Of a DNA stretch of 64,000 nt, positions 15,827 through 23,500 are shown piece after piece. The translations under genes and the position numbers were made by a program. Every line of letters starts with the position of its first letter. The stretch's first letter is position 1. The DNA comes from Xanthobacteraceae bacterium (GTDB lineage: Bacteria > Pseudomonadota > Alphaproteobacteria > Rhizobiales > Xanthobacteraceae): contig JANQIP010000139.1 in assembly GCA_028282095.1 (NCBI GenBank), positions 1 to 64,000 on the forward strand, given 5' to 3'. The notes beneath the pieces are model-generated. The model worked only from the letters and a program-made list of their open reading frames with translations, was not told the DNA's origin and did no database searches.

Positions 15827-17109
15827 TGTTGCCGAACGACGATGCGCTGCAGGCAGGCCTCGCGCTCGCCCGGTCATTGTTTGACGAGATCGGCGCTCGC
15901 ACCTTCGATGGCGTCGGATTTTCTCGCCCTGCCTATGGAGAGGGTGAGCAGATTGCCCACGACATCGTAGCCGCGGCCGCGCGCGACCTTGATCTCGCAA
16001 TCGACAAGGATGCAGCACTCAATCTTGCCATGACGCTCAAAGGCCGCGAACCGGATCGCGCCGCGCTTGTCCTTGGATCCCATCTCGATGCCGTCCCGCA
16101 GGGTGGCAATTTTGACGGCCTTGCCGGGGTTCTCGCCGGGCTCGCGTGTCTCGCTTCATTTCGCGCCGCCGGAATTCGTCCGGTTCAAGACGTAACGGTG
16201 ATGGCGATCCGCGCGGAAGAAAGTGCGTGGTTCGGAGCGCAGCATATCGGTAGCCGGGCAATGCTCGGCACGCTCGATGAATCCATTTTGGACGAGGCAA
16301 GGCGCGTCGATAGCGGCCGTACGCTGCGTGATCATATGTGCGAAGCCGGTGCCGATGTCTCGAAGATAAAGCTGCGACATGCCTTGCGAGACCTTCATCA
16401 GCTCCGGGGTTTTATCGAGCTTCACATCGAGCAGGGCCCGACTTTGGTCGCGCGCGGTCTGCCGCTTGGCATCGTCACCGGGATCCGCGGTAACCGACGC
16501 TGCCGAAGAATTATCTGTCGAGGCGACTACGGCCATTCCGGGACCGTTCCGCGCGCTCTGCGCCATGATGCCGTCGTTTCGACCAGTGAGCTTGTGACGC
16601 GAATGGATGACCTGTGGGGTCGGATCGAAGATGAGGAAGGCGGAGATCTGGTGATGACATTCGGCCGGTTCATGACAAATCCGGCGGCGCATTCCGTGAC
16701 AACGGTCCCCGGTGAAGTCGAATTTTGTTTTGATGTCCGCAGCCATTCATCGGAGCTTCTCAAGCGCTCGGAAAACGCTTTGCTGCAAACTATGGACGAG
16801 ATAGCCGAGCGCCGAGGCGTTTCGTTTGAGCACGACCCCTTTTCTGGAGACAATCCGGTCATCATGGATGCCGCGTTTCAGAACATTCTTCTAGATGGTT
16901 GCCGGCAGCTTGGCATTCCCGTGACGTCGCTCGCCAGTGGCGCGGGTCATGATGCCGGAGACTTCGCGGACGCTGGCGTTCCGTCGGCCATGATCTTCGT
17001 ACGTAATGAGAATGGTAGTCACAATCCTGAGGAGGCAATGGAGTTTTCAGATTTTGCTCAAGGAGTGCGCCTCATGACGTATTTCGTTGCTGCATTGAAT
17101 CAGACTTGA
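15826..17109 (+). CDS. M20/M28-type Zn-dependent amidase (carbamoylase / allantoate amidohydrolase-like)
   Basis: 427 residues, ATG 15826 overlapping the previous stop by one base (TGATG). Bi-metal site of the N-carbamoyl-L-amino-acid hydrolase family: H86 (GSHLDAVPQGGNFDG) with D97, the Glu pair at E131-E132 (IRAEESAWFG), H200 (IELHIEQGP) and the C-terminal SGAGHDAGDFADAG. These enzymes cleave ureido or N-carbamoyl groups to amine, CO2 and ammonia. It follows naturally after a ring-opening cyclic-ureide hydrolase. Small departures from the usual DEEG motif (EESA) leave the exact substrate open. Confidence 0.9.
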   Translation: MLPNDDALQAGLALARSLFDEIGARTFDGVGFSRPAYGEGEQIAHDIVAAAARDLDLAIDKDAALNLAMTLKGREPDRAALVLGSHLDAVPQGGNFDGLAGVLAGLACLASFRAAGIRPVQDVTVMAIRAEESAWFGAQHIGSRAMLGTLDESILDEARRVDSGRTLRDHMCEAGADVSKIKLRHALRDLHQLRGFIELHIEQGPTLVARGLPLGIVTGIRGNRRCRRIICRGDYGHSGTVPRALRHDAVVSTSELVTRMDDLWGRIEDEEGGDLVMTFGRFMTNPAAHSVTTVPGEVEFCFDVRSHSSELLKRSENALLQTMDEIAERRGVSFEHDPFSGDNPVIMDAAFQNILLDGCRQLGIPVTSLASGAGHDAGDFADAGVPSAMIFVRNENGSHNPEEAMEFSDFAQGVRLMTYFVAALNQT

Positions 17110-17113
17110 TTCG

Positions 17114-18268
17114 ATGATTGCTCACTCCGCAGCGATCGATTCCGGCTCTAGCAAGAGCGGGACGCGGTACAAGTTAAACACGCCCGCGCTGGTGCTCGAC
17201 CTCGATGCATTCGAGCGCAATCTTGCTTCCATGGCGGCCGCGATGCGCGGCTTTGGCCGCAATTTGCGACCGCATGCTAAGTCTCACAAATGTACACGCA
17301 TCGCACAGGCGCAGGCTGACGCCGGTGCTGTCGGACTGTGTTGCGCGACGCTTGACGAAGCTGAAATCATGGCAGCCGCGGGGATACGCGGAATTCTGAT
17401 CACGTCGCCGGTGACCACGGAAATCAAGATCCTACGTCTTGTTGATCTTGTGCGCCGGGGCGCCGACGTCATGATCGTTGCCGATCATGCCAGCAATGTT
17501 TCGGCCCTCGATCATGCAGCGCAAGCTGCCGGCATTCGGCTGCCGGTCCTGGTTGACGTGGAACTCGGGTTCGGCCGAACAGGCGTTCTGACCGTTGATG
17601 CCGCGGAAACGCTTGCGCATCAGATCAAGACCAGCGCGGCTCTCACCTATAAGGGCCTTCAGGCTTATGGTGGTCATCTCCAGCACATTGCCGACTACGC
17701 AAGACGGCGAGCATTGACGGAACAGGCGCATCGCTTCGTCGCTACGATCGTCGACCGGCTCGTTGCGTCCGGCCTGAGGCCGCAATTGATAAGCGGTGGC
17801 GGCACCGGGACTTCCATGATCGATGGCCGAACCGGCCCGCTGTCGGAGATCCAAGCGGGCTCCTACATATTCATGGACGCAGAATATGAGGCGATCAGCT
17901 ACGGTGAAGGTCAAGTTTGGCCGTATGAATGCGCGCTGTTCGTCCAGACGGCGGTGATCAGTGCCAATCAGGCCGGTGCTGTTACGACCGATGCCGGTAC
18001 CAAGGCATTTGCCTTGAACGGTCCGATACCGCGCATCGTCACGCCTGGCCTTGAGAACGCCGCGTATGAATATGCCGGCGACGAACACGGACGGGTGCGG
18101 TTGGAACCCGGCATGCCGACACCGAAACTTGGTGATCGAATAGAATGCGTGGTTCCGCACTGTGACCCGACTGTCGTTCTCTATGACGCATTCCACTGCG
18201 TTCGCGGCGACAGCATCGTTGATGTATGGCCAATCGGCGCCCGTGGCCGGCTTGTCTTGGCCCCGTAA
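17114..18268 (+). CDS. DSD1-family PLP enzyme (D-threonine aldolase / D-serine dehydratase-like)
   Basis: 384 residues, 4 bp after the M20 stop. Alanine-racemase-like fold III: NTPALVLDLDAFERNL, the PLP lysine in LRPHAKSHKC (K56), and PVLVDVELGFGRTGV. The C-terminal metal motif VVPHCDPTVVLYDAFH (His-x-Asp type) matches the divalent cation site of D-threonine aldolase and D-serine dehydratase. It would cleave or dehydrate a D-beta-hydroxy-amino acid; such an amino acid could be the end product of the three hydrolases before it. No stereochemistry can be proven from sequence. Confidence 0.9.
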   Translation: MIAHSAAIDSGSSKSGTRYKLNTPALVLDLDAFERNLASMAAAMRGFGRNLRPHAKSHKCTRIAQAQADAGAVGLCCATLDEAEIMAAAGIRGILITSPVTTEIKILRLVDLVRRGADVMIVADHASNVSALDHAAQAAGIRLPVLVDVELGFGRTGVLTVDAAETLAHQIKTSAALTYKGLQAYGGHLQHIADYARRRALTEQAHRFVATIVDRLVASGLRPQLISGGGTGTSMIDGRTGPLSEIQAGSYIFMDAEYEAISYGEGQVWPYECALFVQTAVISANQAGAVTTDAGTKAFALNGPIPRIVTPGLENAAYEYAGDEHGRVRLEPGMPTPKLGDRIECVVPHCDPTVVLYDAFHCVRGDSIVDVWPIGARGRLVLAP

Positions 18269-18450
18269 AACGGTGCCATGTCGTGCGGTCGATGCAGGTG
18301 CATGGGATGGGCGGGCCCGCGAGCTCGGCGCGAACCTGCCGTCCGCCGACCGCGGCAGGGCGGACACTGACACGTTTCTCAGCCACCGGTCAGGATCCTT
18401 GCGTTCGCAGCGTCTTCGTCTTACGTTCTGGCTATCGATCAAGTCAGGGT

Positions 18451-18669
18451 ATGACGATGCCGGAAACCGCCACCCTCTCCGCGAAGTTCCAGATCTCGAT
18501 CCCGAAAGCGATCCGCGCGGCGCAGCGCTGGGAGGCGGGGCTGACCTTCGCCTTCATCCCAAAGGGCACGGGAGTGCTTCTGGTCCCGGTACCGGAACGC
18601 GAGCGCCTGAAGGGCCTCGCGAAGGGCGCCTCACCGAAGAAGTATCGCGATCGCGCCGACCGCTTCTGA
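18451..18669 (+). CDS. vapB: AbrB/MazE-type antitoxin (VapB-like)
   Basis: 72 residues; ATG at 18451 or, two codons in, 18457. Swapped-hairpin AbrB motif TATLSAKFQISIPKAIRAAQ near the N-terminus, then a short C-terminal region that would bind the toxin. Its TGA overlaps the ATG of the PIN-domain gene (TGATG). It lies 183 bp after the DSD1 gene, so this toxin-antitoxin pair probably inserted into the end of the hydrolase operon. Confidence 0.85.
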   Translation: MTMPETATLSAKFQISIPKAIRAAQRWEAGLTFAFIPKGTGVLLVPVPERERLKGLAKGASPKKYRDRADRF

Positions 18670-19049
18670 TGATCCTCGTCGACACCTCGGCCTGGATCGA
18701 GTGGCTGATCGGCTCGCCGACCGGCGAGAGGCTGGCCGGTGATCTGCCCGAGCAGGGCGTCTGGCTGGTTCCGACCATGGTCCAGCTGGAGCTCGTCAAG
18801 TGGCTGACCCGCGAGGCGGGCGAGGACGAGGCCGATCAGGTGATCGCCTTCACCCAGGTCTGCCAAGTCGTCCCCCTCGACACGGATATCGCACTGGCCG
18901 CGGCGCAGGCCTGCCGGGAGCACAAGCTGGCGACCGCGGACGCCATCGTCTTCGCGACTGCCCACACACGAAGTGCCACGCTGCTGACCTGTGACACGCA
19001 CTTCGAAGGTCTGCCTGGTGTGACGTTGATCAAGAAGATCAAGCGCTGA
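18669..19049 (+). CDS. vapC: PIN-domain toxin (VapC family)
   Basis: 126 residues, full length. PIN-domain acidic residues are visible: MILVDTSAWIEWL (first Asp), TMVQLELVKWL (Glu), ATADAIVFATA (Asp) and LLTCDTHFEGL (last Asp). VapC toxins are Mg2+-dependent endoribonucleases, often cleaving initiator tRNA or rRNA. Starts within the stop codon of its antitoxin, the normal arrangement. Intact and probably functional. Confidence 0.9.
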   Translation: MILVDTSAWIEWLIGSPTGERLAGDLPEQGVWLVPTMVQLELVKWLTREAGEDEADQVIAFTQVCQVVPLDTDIALAAAQACREHKLATADAIVFATAHTRSATLLTCDTHFEGLPGVTLIKKIKR

Positions 19050-19076
19050 ACCCGGGCTTGTCGTGTTCGGCCATCC

Positions 19077-19730
19077 GTGCTCGACCGGATCTCTGTAGGG
19101 GCTCCGCCGACACCCAGAACTGAGCGCTTCAAGAGGTACAAGCCGGAAGAGGAGGAAGAAGATGACGCCAAATGTACGCTCGGTTCCTGCGCTACGCCTG
19201 TCTCGCCCGACGCCGAGTTGATTGCTCTGGGGAGGGAAGTGGAGTTACTGATAGTCACAGCTTTCGACGCTTGGGCAATCCATACTCCCCGCGTCTGCGA
19301 GGCGGACCGGGAAGTCGAAAGGCAATTCGGTCGGGAAGTGCGCTTCTTACCAGTAGATAGTCCAGCAGCTCGCGCGCTCGATGAGATAACAAAGGCAAAC
19401 GGCGCAGATGCTGCCATCGCACGGCACTCCGCGTGTCATAAACGGATTAAGTCTCTCGCTGAACGAGCAAGGAACCTATTGGCGCAGACATTGGCGGGGC
19501 TGCGCGCTAAGGCGCTTCTGGTGTGGTGGGAGGCTGCACCTATTAGCACAGACTGTCCGGCGGATTGGCAGTGGCCAGACGATGGCGGAGCTACATATTC
19601 GCTTTTCTGTGCCGTGGCGGAATGGACCGGTCTGAAGGCAATGGTCGACCATTATGAGGACGAGTTTGCCCTGGCGGCCGAGAAGATCGAGCGGGCCTAT
19701 AGGGACAGCGGCCGAACCATTGCCGCCTGA
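19077..19730 (+). CDS. Hypothetical protein, likely frameshifted N-terminus
   Basis: Reading frame of 217 residues from a weak GTG start. The part from DAELIALGREVE onward looks coding (helical, ends AAEKIERAYRDSGRTIAA). A better start exists in another frame: ATG at 19162 (MTPNVRSVPALRLSRP) preceded by a very strong purine-rich ribosome binding site (GGAGGAAGAAG), but that frame stops at about 19220 exactly where DAELIAL begins. A one-base indel near 19200-19218 would join them. No domain recognised; similar small helical proteins occur in rhizobial genomic islands. Either a fresh frameshift or a sequencing error. Confidence 0.5.
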   Translation: MLDRISVGAPPTPRTERFKRYKPEEEEEDDAKCTLGSCATPVSPDAELIALGREVELLIVTAFDAWAIHTPRVCEADREVERQFGREVRFLPVDSPAARALDEITKANGADAAIARHSACHKRIKSLAERARNLLAQTLAGLRAKALLVWWEAAPISTDCPADWQWPDDGGATYSLFCAVAEWTGLKAMVDHYEDEFALAAEKIERAYRDSGRTIAA

Positions 19731-19790
19731 AAATCCGCCAATTGGCGGATTTTGCCACGCTCGCCCGGCGACGGCCGGGCGGGTTTTCGC
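19730..19790 (+). terminator. Two hairpins, second terminator-like
   Basis: A perfect 24-bp palindrome (AAAATCCGCCAATTGGCGGATTTT, halves of 12) begins inside the stop codon of the preceding gene at 19730-19753. It is followed by GCCCGGC-GACG-GCCGGGC with GGGTTTT after it at about 19763-19789. Together they should end transcription of the hypothetical gene and the VapBC module before the alpha/beta hydrolase. Confidence 0.6.
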
Positions 19791-19814
19791 TCCAGAGAAA
19801 AAAAACGGGCCCGG

Positions 19815-19958
19815 GTCAACATCGATGGCGTCGGCTTCGTGCCATCCGAAGGTAATCCGCCAGTTGCCGCTGGCCTCGACCGCGCAGCGGCCCTTGTCCT
19901 TGCCTTTGAGCCGGTGAAAGCAAAATCCGGGAAGGCTCAGTCCACGTCCTAGTTCAAG
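19815..19958 (-). pseudogene. higB: HigB/RelE-family toxin remnant
   Basis: On the minus strand about 48 residues match the C-terminal two thirds of HigB-type toxins: LSLPGFCFHRLKGKDKGRCA, then VEASGNWRITFGWHEADAID. The N-terminus is missing (the DNA upstream is the alpha/beta hydrolase) and the expected end (DVDYxDYH) is replaced after DVD. No higA follows. This is a decayed third toxin-antitoxin locus in the region, next to VapBC and near brnTA. Confidence 0.7.
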
Positions 19959-19973
19959 CCACGGGCCACAGCC

Positions 19974-20807
19974 ATGACGGCAATCGACTACGAATCGGAA
20001 TACGACAACCGCGCCCGAGTGCCGGAGCATCCGCAGATCATCGCGGAGTGGGAGGCAGATGCTGCCGCCTATCGTGCCGTGGCGATCGAGGATGGCCGGG
20101 CAGAACTTGGAATCAGCTACGGCCCGACGGCGCGACAGACTATTGACCTGCTGGCGCCAAAGGAAGGCGGCGCGACGCCGCTCGCCATGTTCATCCACGG
20201 CGGCTATTGGCGCTCGCTTGAGGCCTCAACGTTCAGCCATATGGCGCGCGGCTTGAACGGCCACGGCATCACTGTCGCCGTGGTCGACTACGATCTTTGC
20301 CCCCAGGTGCGGATTGCCGATATCATCAACGAGATGCGGCGCGCATGTCTTTATCTGTGGCGCCGGTTTGGCCGCAAGGTAACGGTCTATGGCCATTCGG
20401 CGGGCGGGCATCTTGCGGCCTGCATGCTCGCGACCGACTGGAAAGAGGTCGCAACGGACGCGCCGTCAGACCTTGCGCCGGGCGCTTGCGCATTCTCCGG
20501 ATTGTTCGACCTGTGGCCAATGACCCAGGTCGCCATGAATGCGGATTTCGGGCTCGATGAAGCCTCAGCACGCGAGATTTCGCCGCTGTTCTGGCCGGTG
20601 CCGGCCGGTCGCATCTTCGATACCGTCGTCGGCGGCGAGGAATCAAGCGAGTATCTGCGACAGAGCCGGACCATTACCGAGCAATGGGGTGGGGCTGGCG
20701 TGACAACCCATTGCAACGTCGTCGACGGCAAAAACCATTTCACCATCATCAAAGCTCTGAGTGAACCGGACAGCGCCGTGGTCAAACGGATCGCATCATT
20801 GTGCTGA
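19974..20807 (+). CDS. Alpha/beta hydrolase, arylformamidase (kynurenine formamidase)-like
   Basis: 277 residues. Oxyanion motif HGGYW at 75-79 and nucleophile elbow GHSAG at 140-144 (Ser142), the pair diagnostic of the esterase/formamidase branch that includes kynurenine formamidase; a late DGKNHF supplies the probable catalytic His. Same strand as the hydrolase operon at 13398-18268 but 1.7 kb away, with toxin-antitoxin DNA between, so it may have been the operon's fifth gene. No kyn genes (kynA, kynU) are nearby, so the substrate is more likely an N-formyl or ester intermediate of that pathway. Confidence 0.87.
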   Translation: MTAIDYESEYDNRARVPEHPQIIAEWEADAAAYRAVAIEDGRAELGISYGPTARQTIDLLAPKEGGATPLAMFIHGGYWRSLEASTFSHMARGLNGHGITVAVVDYDLCPQVRIADIINEMRRACLYLWRRFGRKVTVYGHSAGGHLAACMLATDWKEVATDAPSDLAPGACAFSGLFDLWPMTQVAMNADFGLDEASAREISPLFWPVPAGRIFDTVVGGEESSEYLRQSRTITEQWGGAGVTTHCNVVDGKNHFTIIKALSEPDSAVVKRIASLC

Positions 20808-20989
20808 CGCCGGACCGCCGCTCTTGGCCAATGACGATTCGGCATGACGGAAAAGGACCGCCGCAGACGACTTGCTCAGTAAGCTGGGCTCAGATGCGAA
20901 CCATGGTTCGGATCATCTTGAGGGCACTTCGATTTATCATGATTTCGCGGGTGCGCGTTAGCGGGTGAGCTGCAAGCTCGGCTTTTCTT

Positions 20990-22175
20990 AATGGGATGGG
21001 TTGGTCCGGCGTCTGCGGCATCCGTTTGGAGCTTTTTGCGGACGCGGCGGGCGGATTCCTTCGGTCAGGCGGCGGCTATCCTTTCAAGCGTCGCCAACCG
21101 GCGGATGTTGTAGACAAGGTTCTGCAGCCCGATTTTGGCGCGTGCCCGGATGGTCCCGATGGTGCGCACCAGCTGGCCGCCGGGCGCGGTCTGCTGCGCG
21201 GCGAACACGTGCTCGACGCGCACGCGGATGCGGCTCTTCGCCCGGTTCGCCGCCTGTGCCGCCGCGGACAGCGGACGGCCGCGCATGCCGCGCACGCAGA
21301 TGCGGCTGCGCAAGCCGCGCGCGGCCAGCTTCTCCTCGACCTCGGCCGACCGATAGGCGCTGTCGGCGAACACCTCCGTGCTGGTATTGCTGTCGTCCAG
21401 CAGCGTCTCCAACTCGCGGCTGTCGTGCACGGCGGCGTCGGTCACCTGGTAATCCCGGATCAGCTTGTGCACCTTGTCGACGTTCACGTGGTTCTTGTAG
21501 CCGAAGAAACTCTTGCCGTGCTTCTTGGTCCAGCGCGCGTCCTTGTCCTTCTGCCGGTTCTTGGCCGGCTGTTGCTCCCACTGCGCCGGCGTCTCGCCGC
21601 GCTTCACCGTCGCGTTCTCCTCGCGGCTGTTGCGCTGCTTGGGAACCGGCACGATGGCGGCGTCCACCATCTGACCACCGCGGGCGAGGTAGCCCTTCGC
21701 ATTCAGATGCTGATTGAACCGGTCGAACAATGTCTCGACCAGTCCGGCCTGCGCCAGCTTCTCACGGAACATCCACAGCGTCGTGCCGTCGGGCACGTCG
21801 TCCTCGAACGCAAGGCCGAGAAACCGCGTGAACGACATCCGGTTGCGCACCTGATACTCGATCTGCTCGTCCGAAAGGTTGTACAGCGATTGCAGGATCA
21901 GCATCCGCAACATCAGGATCGCGGCGAACGGCTGGCTCTTCTTCATGTCCTCGGGCGTCAACACCACCGCTTCGATGTCGGCCCGAAAACTCTCCCAGGG
22001 AACCAGCGCCGCGATCGCCTCCAGCGGATCGCCCTTCTGCGAAAGCACCGCCAACCGCCTCTCCGCGTCGAAAAACCCCGGCTGCCTCATCGTCCCGCTC
22101 CGCAGAATCACATCCTCACAAACGAGACTCGCACACCATCGTGCCGCAGCCAATTATTCGAGGTTCCCTTGAACT
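20990..22175 (-). mobile_element. IS5-family insertion sequence (ends approximate)
   Basis: About 1.2 kb containing one transposase gene. I could not fix the termini with certainty: a short matching inverted motif CTGCGGCA (21013-21020) and TGCCGCAG (22142-22149) lies at equal distance inside plausible ends, each about 20 bp inside a GGGA/TCCC. The element separates the formamidase-like gene from the truncated cysteine hydrolase gene, and its transposase is intact, so insertion may be recent. Confidence 0.7.
21065..22090 (-). CDS. IS5-family DDE transposase
   Basis: 341 residues from Met at 22090 (MRQPGFFDAERRLAVLSQKG). N-terminal IS5 domain (PFAAILMLRMLILQSLYNLS, DGTTLWMFREKL), then DDE residues at MVDAAIVPVP, VFADSAYRS and VRVEHVFAAQ. 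Typical length for the IS5 group. Intact. Ends 'RRLATLERIAAA' as in other members. Confidence 0.92.
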   Translation of the reverse strand: MRQPGFFDAERRLAVLSQKGDPLEAIAALVPWESFRADIEAVVLTPEDMKKSQPFAAILMLRMLILQSLYNLSDEQIEYQVRNRMSFTRFLGLAFEDDVPDGTTLWMFREKLAQAGLVETLFDRFNQHLNAKGYLARGGQMVDAAIVPVPKQRNSREENATVKRGETPAQWEQQPAKNRQKDKDARWTKKHGKSFFGYKNHVNVDKVHKLIRDYQVTDAAVHDSRELETLLDDSNTSTEVFADSAYRSAEVEEKLAARGLRSRICVRGMRGRPLSAAAQAANRAKSRIRVRVEHVFAAQQTAPGGQLVRTIGTIRARAKIGLQNLVYNIRRLATLERIAAA

Positions 22176-22441
22176 GGAAGGACGGACGCGCATGTCACGA
22201 AGAGCGACCGCGACTTCCGGGAGGCGGTCATTGCGGCGGCCGATGACTCGTTTTTGTCGCCTTGGGGGACTGATTGGGGGACCGAAATAGTGTATTAGGA
22301 ATTTAATGACGAATAATAAAAAATTTAAATGATAATACTGGCGGAGGGAGTGAAACTGGCATCCAACATTCTCCGCGAGTGGGGAGAAGCGGCGCAGGTC
22401 GCTGCAGATGCAAGCGCTGCAGCCTCGCCAGCCGAGGATTT
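22154..22441. other. IS flank and unassigned DNA
   Basis: About 290 bp between the transposase gene and the cysteine hydrolase stop. Contains the IS right end. A plus-strand reading frame VTKSDRDFREAVIAAADDS ends at 22292 and could be a gene scrap. At 22326-22372 lies the segment shared with 12947-12990. AT-rich patch at 22290-22335. Confidence 0.4.
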
Positions 22442-23086
22442 TCAATTTGCGGAGGGGTTTGGAACACTGGCGACCGCGATGTCCACGCGTGGGCGCACGC
22501 CATCATCCTGTCGGTCGATCAGAAACTCAGGCAGGTGGCTTTCGACGCACAGATTGGCGGACATGCCGGCCAAGATGATCTGCTCGATACCCCGCTTGCG
22601 CAGTTGCAAGGCAAAATCGTTACTATTTGGCCCGTATACCTTGTGTGGCGAAACGACCACGATCTTGCCGTTCTCGAAGTATGGCCTGTATCGCTCAAGC
22701 CAATCTGCGCCGGAATCGGTAAACCCGTCGAGGCTAAGTGGATCATCCTTGCGATCGAACATGTTGATTGAGTGCATGACTTTCTCAAGGATCCCTTCCA
22801 CAGGCCAGCAGCGGTCATGCGAGTAGTAGTAGTAGTGCGGCGAGGCAAACACCGGCAGGTCAGTTTCTCTTGCGGTTTTGAAAAGCCTTTTAAGATTGTC
22901 GACTACGCCGTGTTCGGCGACGCTATCCCCCACGGCGCCCCACGTAACACCGCCCTCCAACAGGAAGTCGTTCTGTGGACCGATGACGACCAGCGTGGCT
23001 CGTCCCCTTCGCAATTCCATTGTGCTGGGCGGTAGAGTTGGCGCGTCCGGTTCGGCATAGGGGTCGCAGTTGTTTGGTTCGGACAT
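22442..23086 (-). CDS. Cysteine hydrolase (isochorismatase fold), C-terminus altered
   Basis: 214 residues. Catalytic triad visible: Asp in VVIGPQNDFLLEGG, Lys in VVVSPHKVYGPNS, Cys in GMSANLCVESHL. Family members of this branch cleave amides such as N-carbamoylsarcosine, ureidoacrylate or biuret. After ESHLPEFL the expected family sequence (roughly LLEQGFEVAVVKDATAG and about 40 more residues) is replaced by an unrelated tail ending VASVPNPSAN, so the C-terminus looks truncated near 22530, on the IS5 side. The core is present but folding and activity are doubtful. May belong to the same amide-degrading pathway as 13398-20807. Confidence 0.75.
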   Translation of the reverse strand: MSEPNNCDPYAEPDAPTLPPSTMELRRGRATLVVIGPQNDFLLEGGVTWGAVGDSVAEHGVVDNLKRLFKTARETDLPVFASPHYYYYSHDRCWPVEGILEKVMHSINMFDRKDDPLSLDGFTDSGADWLERYRPYFENGKIVVVSPHKVYGPNSNDFALQLRKRGIEQIILAGMSANLCVESHLPEFLIDRQDDGVRPRVDIAVASVPNPSAN

Positions 23087-23113
23087 GGTTTGCTTCCTTG
23101 TCTGGTGTTGCGC

Positions 23114-23215
23114 TCAACGGTTCGTTATCACGCTGCCGTCGACGGGTAGAACGGCGCCGGTGATCTACGATGCTCTATCGGAGGCCGAAAACATGAGCCC
23201 GCCGACTACGTCTCG
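23114..23215 (-). pseudogene. SDR oxidoreductase C-terminal remnant
   Basis: 34 codons on the minus strand read RDVVGGLMFSASDRAS, an in-frame TAG, then ITGAVLPVDGSVITNR and a stop. This is the characteristic SDR ending (xxFLASDxASYITGxxLPVDGG). The TAG replaces the usual Tyr. No upstream part survives. It lies directly upstream of the cysteine hydrolase gene on the same strand. Confidence 0.7.
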
Positions 23216-23378
23216 CGGCTGCTCGCATGGTCTGATCTCGCCCTCCGGTATGGTCGAGTTGGACGGGAGACATGCCATGGCTCGGAACAAGAACTCTTAC
23301 AGGATTCCGACGTTTCAGAATCTGACCCTGATTTGGCAAGCCGTTGTCGAATATGAAATGGGGTTTTTTCATAAGCTA

Positions 23379-23500
23379 GTGATGCGGCACCAACGCTTGG
23401 GCTCGTCTCATTGTGTTGGTGCCGCATTACAGAGCATCGGATTAGCTAGTGTTCCGACTCTGACGGTCTGGGATCGGGCCGTCAGAGAAGGAAACACTAG
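23379..23500. repeat. Composite palindromic repeat, B (23379-23430) plus A (23446-23500)
   Basis: Third composite copy, same orientation as the one at 4061, again with a 15-bp spacer. The CTAG at the outer end of A supplies the TAG stop of the AraC-type regulator at 23497. A preceding CTAG at 23376 suggests that both composite ends carry CTAG. Confidence 0.9.

Noticed and set aside
19974..20807. kynB of tryptophan catabolism
   Set aside because: Motifs fit the formamidase family, but no kynA or kynU and a different pathway context.
20996..22246. 416-codon plus-strand ORF across the IS5 element
   Set aside because: Antisense of the transposase; no domain.
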